From: Actinomycetes bacterium
GTDB lineage: Bacteria; Actinomycetota; Acidimicrobiia; Acidimicrobiales; RAAP-2
Assembly: GCA_021828055.1 (NCBI GenBank)
Contig: JAKATH010000009.1
Span: 1 to 52,516 of the forward strand
Direction of reading: 5' to 3'
Length of the DNA: 52,516 bases
A program made the position numbers and the translations under genes. Of this stretch, positions 49,376-52,516 are shown in pieces. Positions within the stretch are counted from its first letter, which is position 1; the number at the start of each line of letters is the position of its first letter. The notes under the pieces are model-generated. The model saw only the letters and a program-made list of their open reading frames with translations, did not search any database and was not told where the DNA came from.

Positions 49376-50946
49376 GCGCGGAGCTGGACCGAGCCTCTGA
49401 CGCGTTGGACTGCGCGGAGCGTGTCGTCGGGCACGGGGTCGCGGGCCTGCGAGCCAGCGGCGTCGACGTGGCGCAGGTCGTCGCCTACGACGTCGCGCAC
49501 GCAGCGGCAGCCGTCGCGACGGCGCGCGCCGCCGTCGGCTACGGCCACCACGGGCACGTCGAGACGCGCATCGCGTGCGCGTTCGTGGCGGACGTGGTGG
49601 CCGACCTCCGGGCCAAGCTCGCCGGCAGGGCGCGGTCGTGGCAGGTCGAAGAGGGCCTGCTCGACCCCGCCGACGACTTCGTCGCCGCGCACCGCGACCC
49701 CGGAGCCCTTGCAGCGCTCTGCGGCGAAGCGGGCGCGCGCCACCTGCCAGAGGAATTCGAGCTCGCCCGCGAGACCTTCCACCGCTTCGCGGAGAACGAG
49801 GTCCGGCCGCACGCCGAGCACGTCCATCGCGCGAACGCGGACATCCCCGAGCAGATCATCTCGGGGCTGGCCGAGCTCGGCGGGTTCGGCCTCTCGGTGC
49901 CCGAGGAGTACGGGGGCTCCGCGACCGGCGCCGAGAGCGACTACCTCGGAATGGTCGTCGCCACCGAGGAGCTGTCCTGGGGGTCGCTGGGCATCGGCGG
50001 CTCGCTCATCACCCGGCCGGAGATCCTCACCCGCGCGCTCGTCCACGGCGGCACCGACGACCAGAAGCGACGGTGGCTCCCCAGGCTGGCGAGCGGCGAG
50101 CTCCTCGCCGCAGTCGCCGTCACGGAGCCGGACTTCGGGTCGGACGTGGCCGGCATCGCCACGACGGCGTCGCCCGCGGCCGGCGGCTGGGTCCTGAACG
50201 GCGTGAAGACCTGGTGCACCTTCGGCGCCCGCGCGGACGTGCTCATGCTGCTCGCCCGGACCGACCCGGACCGCTCCAAGGGGCACCGCGGGCTCTCCCT
50301 CTTCGTCGTCGACAAGGAGCCCGCCACAGGCAGGGGCTTCCTGCTCCGCCAGGAGGGCGGCGGGAAGCTCGAGGGGCGGCCGATCGACACGCTGGGCTAC
50401 CGGGGCATGCACTCCTACGAGCTCGCGTTCGAGAACTGGCTCGTTCCCGGCGAGCACCTCGTGGGGGGGGAAGAAGGTCTCGGGAAGGGCTTCTACATCC
50501 AGATGCAGGGGTTCGAGAACGGGCGTCTGCAGACCGCGGCGCGTGCGCTCGGGGTCATGCAGGCGGCGTACGAGGCGGCGTTCGCGTACGCCAGCGAACG
50601 CAAGGTCTTCGGCACGCCGGTCATCGACTACCAGCTCACGCGAGCCAAGCTCGCCCGGATGGCAGTGCTGATCCAGGCATCGCGTCAGTTCGCCTACGCG
50701 GTCGCGCGGCTGATGGCCAGCGGCGAGGCGGCGCTCGAGGCCTCGATGGCGAAGGCCTACGTGTGCAAGGCAGCGGAGTGGGTGACCCGCGAGGCGATGC
50801 AGATCCACGGCGGCATGGGGTACGCGGAGGAGTACGCGGTGAGCCGGTACTTCGTGGACGCGCGGGTGCTCTCGATCTTCGAAGGAGCCGACGAGACGTT
50901 GGCCCTGAAGGTGATCGCCAGGCGCCTGGTGGAGCGGTACGGCTGA
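49372..50946 (+). CDS. Acyl-CoA dehydrogenase with N-terminal extension, methylsuccinyl-CoA dehydrogenase-like
   Basis: A 524-residue flavoenzyme. Residues 1-110 are an extra helical domain (ALDCAERVVGHGVAGLRASG, VETRIACAFVADVVADLRAK) before a normal dehydrogenase core: LGGFGLSVPEEYGGSATGAE, LAAVAVTEPDFGSDVAGI, LNGVKTWCTFGARADV, TLGYRGMHSYELAFENWLVP, FENGRLQTAARALGVMQAAY, MQIHGGMGYAEEYAVSRYFV, LSIFEGADETLALKVIARRL. The extension and the LGYRGM and ENGRLQTAARA motifs resemble (2S)-methylsuccinyl-CoA dehydrogenase of the ethylmalonyl-CoA pathway. Other extended dehydrogenases are possible. GTG 49372 overlaps the methyltransferase stop. Confidence 0.82.
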   Translation: MSAELDRASDALDCAERVVGHGVAGLRASGVDVAQVVAYDVAHAAAAVATARAAVGYGHHGHVETRIACAFVADVVADLRAKLAGRARSWQVEEGLLDPADDFVAAHRDPGALAALCGEAGARHLPEEFELARETFHRFAENEVRPHAEHVHRANADIPEQIISGLAELGGFGLSVPEEYGGSATGAESDYLGMVVATEELSWGSLGIGGSLITRPEILTRALVHGGTDDQKRRWLPRLASGELLAAVAVTEPDFGSDVAGIATTASPAAGGWVLNGVKTWCTFGARADVLMLLARTDPDRSKGHRGLSLFVVDKEPATGRGFLLRQEGGGKLEGRPIDTLGYRGMHSYELAFENWLVPGEHLVGGEEGLGKGFYIQMQGFENGRLQTAARALGVMQAAYEAAFAYASERKVFGTPVIDYQLTRAKLARMAVLIQASRQFAYAVARLMASGEAALEASMAKAYVCKAAEWVTREAMQIHGGMGYAEEYAVSRYFVDARVLSIFEGADETLALKVIARRLVERYG

Positions 50947-50974
50947 AGCCCGGCTGACGCCGACCTCGGCAGGC

Positions 50975-51913
50975 TCAGTCCGTCGACCGCCGGAGGCCCG
51001 CGCGCTCGCCGCGGACGACGAACTTGTGCGCCATCTTCCGGCTCGCTTCGTCGATCATCTCGTCGCCGAACATCACCGCGCCCGTCCGGTCCTCGTCGGT
51101 GGCCTTGCGATAGGCCTCGAGAATGCTGCACGCGCGGTCGAACTGCTCCTGGGTCGGCGAGTACACCGTGTTCAGGACGGCGGCCTGGTCGGGCGTGAGG
51201 GCCCATTTGCCGTCGAAGCCGAGGACCCTCGTGCGCTGCGAGAACTCCCGCAGGCCCTCGAGGTCGCGGACGTACAGGTACGGGCCGTCGATCACCTGCA
51301 ACCCGTTCGCGCGCCCGGCCATGAGGATCTTCGAGAAGACGTAGTGGAAGTGGTCGCCGGGGTACTCAGGGACCGCGACCCCGCCGGTGAGGACCGGCAT
51401 CTCCATGGACGCGGCGAAGTCCGCCGGGCCGAAGATGATCGTCTCCAAGCGGGGCGAGGCGGCGCAGATCTCCTCGACGTGGATGAGGCCCCGGACGGTC
51501 TCGATCTGCGCCTCGATGCCGACGTGCCCGACGGGCAGCCCCGAGCGCTTCTCGACCTGGGTGAGGAGGAGGTCGAGCGCGACCACCTCTGCGGCAGACT
51601 GGACCTTGGGCAGCATCACCTCGTCCAGGCGCTCCCCCGCGCCGCCCACCACCTCGATCACGTCGCCGTACGTCCATTCGGTGTCCCAGGCGTTCACCCG
51701 CACGCACAGGACGCGCTCGTCCCAGGCCAGGGTCTTGATCGCGTCCACCACCTTCCGGCGCGCCGCGACCTTCTCGGCCGGGGCGACGGAGTCCTCGAGG
51801 TCGAGGAACGTCATGTCGGCCTGCACGGTCGGGGCCTTCGCCATGTGCCTCTCGTTGGCCCCGGGGGTGGAGAGGCACGACCTTCGGGGGAGCTCGCGGG
51901 ATCGTTCGGACAC
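50975..51913 (-). CDS. HpcH/HpaI (CitE-like) lyase, malyl-CoA lyase-like
   Basis: About 312 residues with a TIM barrel: LPRRSCLSTPGANERHMAKA, MTFLDLEDSVAPAEKVAARR, CVRVNAWDTEWTYGDVIEV, VMLPKVQSAAEVVALDLLL, IEAQIETVRGLIHVEEI (metal-binding Glu), IIFGPADFAASMEMP (metal Asp region) and FDGKWALTPDQAAVLNTVYS. FDGKWALTP is typical of L-malyl-CoA/beta-methylmalyl-CoA lyases and related thioesterases. GTG 51913 precedes the conserved PRRSCLS; upstream codons of the open frame lack similarity. It converges on the dehydrogenase gene. Exact C4/C5 substrate is not resolved. Confidence 0.83.
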   Translation of the reverse strand: MSERSRELPRRSCLSTPGANERHMAKAPTVQADMTFLDLEDSVAPAEKVAARRKVVDAIKTLAWDERVLCVRVNAWDTEWTYGDVIEVVGGAGERLDEVMLPKVQSAAEVVALDLLLTQVEKRSGLPVGHVGIEAQIETVRGLIHVEEICAASPRLETIIFGPADFAASMEMPVLTGGVAVPEYPGDHFHYVFSKILMAGRANGLQVIDGPYLYVRDLEGLREFSQRTRVLGFDGKWALTPDQAAVLNTVYSPTQEQFDRACSILEAYRKATDEDRTGAVMFGDEMIDEASRKMAHKFVVRGERAGLRRSTD

Positions 51914-52194
51914 GCCCACAGCTTTGCCTCGAAGGCCCCCGGAGCGAAAGTCCGGGCGCAGCGGGCCGCTGGGTCGCCGTCGAATGATCTCGTCACCGCC
52001 GCTTCGCTCCACGATCCGCCCGGAGCGCTTCGTGAGCCCCACAAGTGCCGAAAGTCCCTTTTCCGCGTTTGCAGCCGCAATGTAGGTTTCCGCAGAGACG
52101 TAGGTTCCCACGAGCAGCGCGACGGCCGGGTGCGGGCAGGAAGGAAAGGGACGACGCGCCCGCGTTCGTCGCCGCCCGATAGCCGGGGTTGGGG
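51914..52194. other. Intergenic region between divergent genes
   Basis: About 280 bases. An imperfect 18-bp direct repeat (gtaggtttccgcagagac / gtaggttcccacgagcag, 52082-52117) is the only structure seen. No convincing promoter hexamers were found. Confidence 0.3.
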
Positions 52195-52516
52195 GTGACG
52201 AACTCGATGGCCGACTCGCCGATCGCTCGCAGCTTCACGATCGTCACGGCGTCGGACCCTCCGAGCACGTCGCCGGCGTCGAGCTTCGTCGGACGGGAGG
52301 CGGAGCGGGCGGCCGTCGCCGAGGCCCTGGGGCGGTTCCGGCTCGTCTCGCTCCTCGGACCCGGCGGTGTCGGCAAGACGCGTCTCGCCCTCGAGGTGGG
52401 CCGCGACCTGGAACGTGCGCTGGGAGTGCGGACGTTCGTGGTGGAGCTGGGGAAGCTCGGGGACGCCGCGCACCTCGCGGACGCGCTTTCCGCCGGCCTC
52501 GGGATCACGACCGCCG
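52195..52516 (+). CDS. N-terminal part of an NB-ARC/AAA-type ATPase regulator, cut by window edge
   Basis: The frame is open from GTG 52195 (or ATG 52207) to the end of the window. After about 30 residues it reads SSFVGREAERAAVAEALGRF, RLVSLLGPGGVGKTRLALEV (Walker A GPGGVGKT) and TFVVELGKLGDAAHLADALS. FVGRE...GPGGVGKTRLA is the start of the STAND/NB-ARC ATPase domain of actinobacterial AfsR/LuxR-type regulators. There is no N-terminal DNA-binding domain, so a C-terminal one (for example LuxR type) or TPRs would be expected beyond the edge. Confidence 0.75.
   Translation, partial: MTNSMADSPIARSFTIVTASDPPSTSPASSFVGREAERAAVAEALGRFRLVSLLGPGGVGKTRLALEVGRDLERALGVRTFVVELGKLGDAAHLADALSAGLGITTA

Overview
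The window is high-GC DNA with GTG, TTG and ATG starts and dense, often overlapping genes. The gene set points to an actinobacterium: homodimeric-type AceE with a lipoyl E2, DUF2510 and DUF4395 proteins, a SUF-only Fe-S system with inteins in SufB, and CoA-ester catabolism. Acidimicrobiia is my best guess at class, but that is an inference from gene style, not a proof. No rRNA, CRISPR array, plasmid or phage module was seen; one tRNA-Thr was found.

Layout. 0-2.4 kb: a nucleoside/amide catabolic neighbourhood in decay, with a nitrilase-family amidase (cut by the window edge), a frameshifted ribokinase relic, an internally deleted Fe(II)/2-oxoglutarate dioxygenase relic and an intact nucleoside hydrolase. 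2.5-5.8 kb: a GntR regulator divergent from two membrane-anchored extracytoplasmic proteins that share a nearly identical anchor. 6.2-9.5 kb: tRNA-Thr, leucyl aminopeptidase, PduO-type cobalamin adenosyltransferase and a DUF2510 protein. 9.4-19.4 kb: the pyruvate dehydrogenase block. lpd, the E2 gene and a single ORF fusing LipB to LipA lie on the minus strand behind rnhA, an SDR and an aldo/keto reductase; aceE faces away on the plus strand. 19.5-24.4 kb: SRPBCC and MarR genes, then a decayed zone holding a ClC-type chloride channel gene split by about 1.6 kb of foreign DNA (IS1595-like transposase relic, DUF4395 gene, TPR relic), a broken HhH-GPD glycosylase gene, and thiE. 24.4-27 kb: pseudo-alpha/beta-hydrolase, acyl-CoA dehydrogenase and an MBL hydrolase.

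27-37.6 kb is the SUF region, split into two converging sets: sufC-sufS-sufU on plus, and sufB, a small Cys protein, sufD, a Rieske protein and a second sufC on minus. sufB carries two inteins. A dienoyl-CoA isomerase-like gene is inserted in antiparallel orientation. The two outer suf promoter regions share a 26-bp motif. 37.8-40 kb: a two-subunit B12-dependent acyl-CoA mutase, which the adenosyltransferase at 8 kb could serve. 40-43.3 kb: a RodZ-C-terminus-like membrane protein, a TetR regulator and a complete IS4-family element. 43.4-52.5 kb: an RmlC-like epimerase, flavin reductase, truncated MBL gene, mutY, MaoC hydratase, a secreted beta-helix protein, a DUF6941-like protein, a methyltransferase, a methylsuccinyl-CoA-dehydrogenase-like flavoprotein, a CitE/malyl-CoA-lyase-like protein, and the start of an NB-ARC-type regulator.

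The most unusual window-wide signal is a series of short perfect or near-perfect tandem duplications (12-44 bp units, 2-6 copies). They sit at gene ends, in interdomain linkers, inside an intein and over one ribosome binding site. Several units contain the stop codon of the gene they follow. Units inside reading frames are multiples of three, while units of 16, 20, 29 and 44 bp occur only over stop codons or outside genes.
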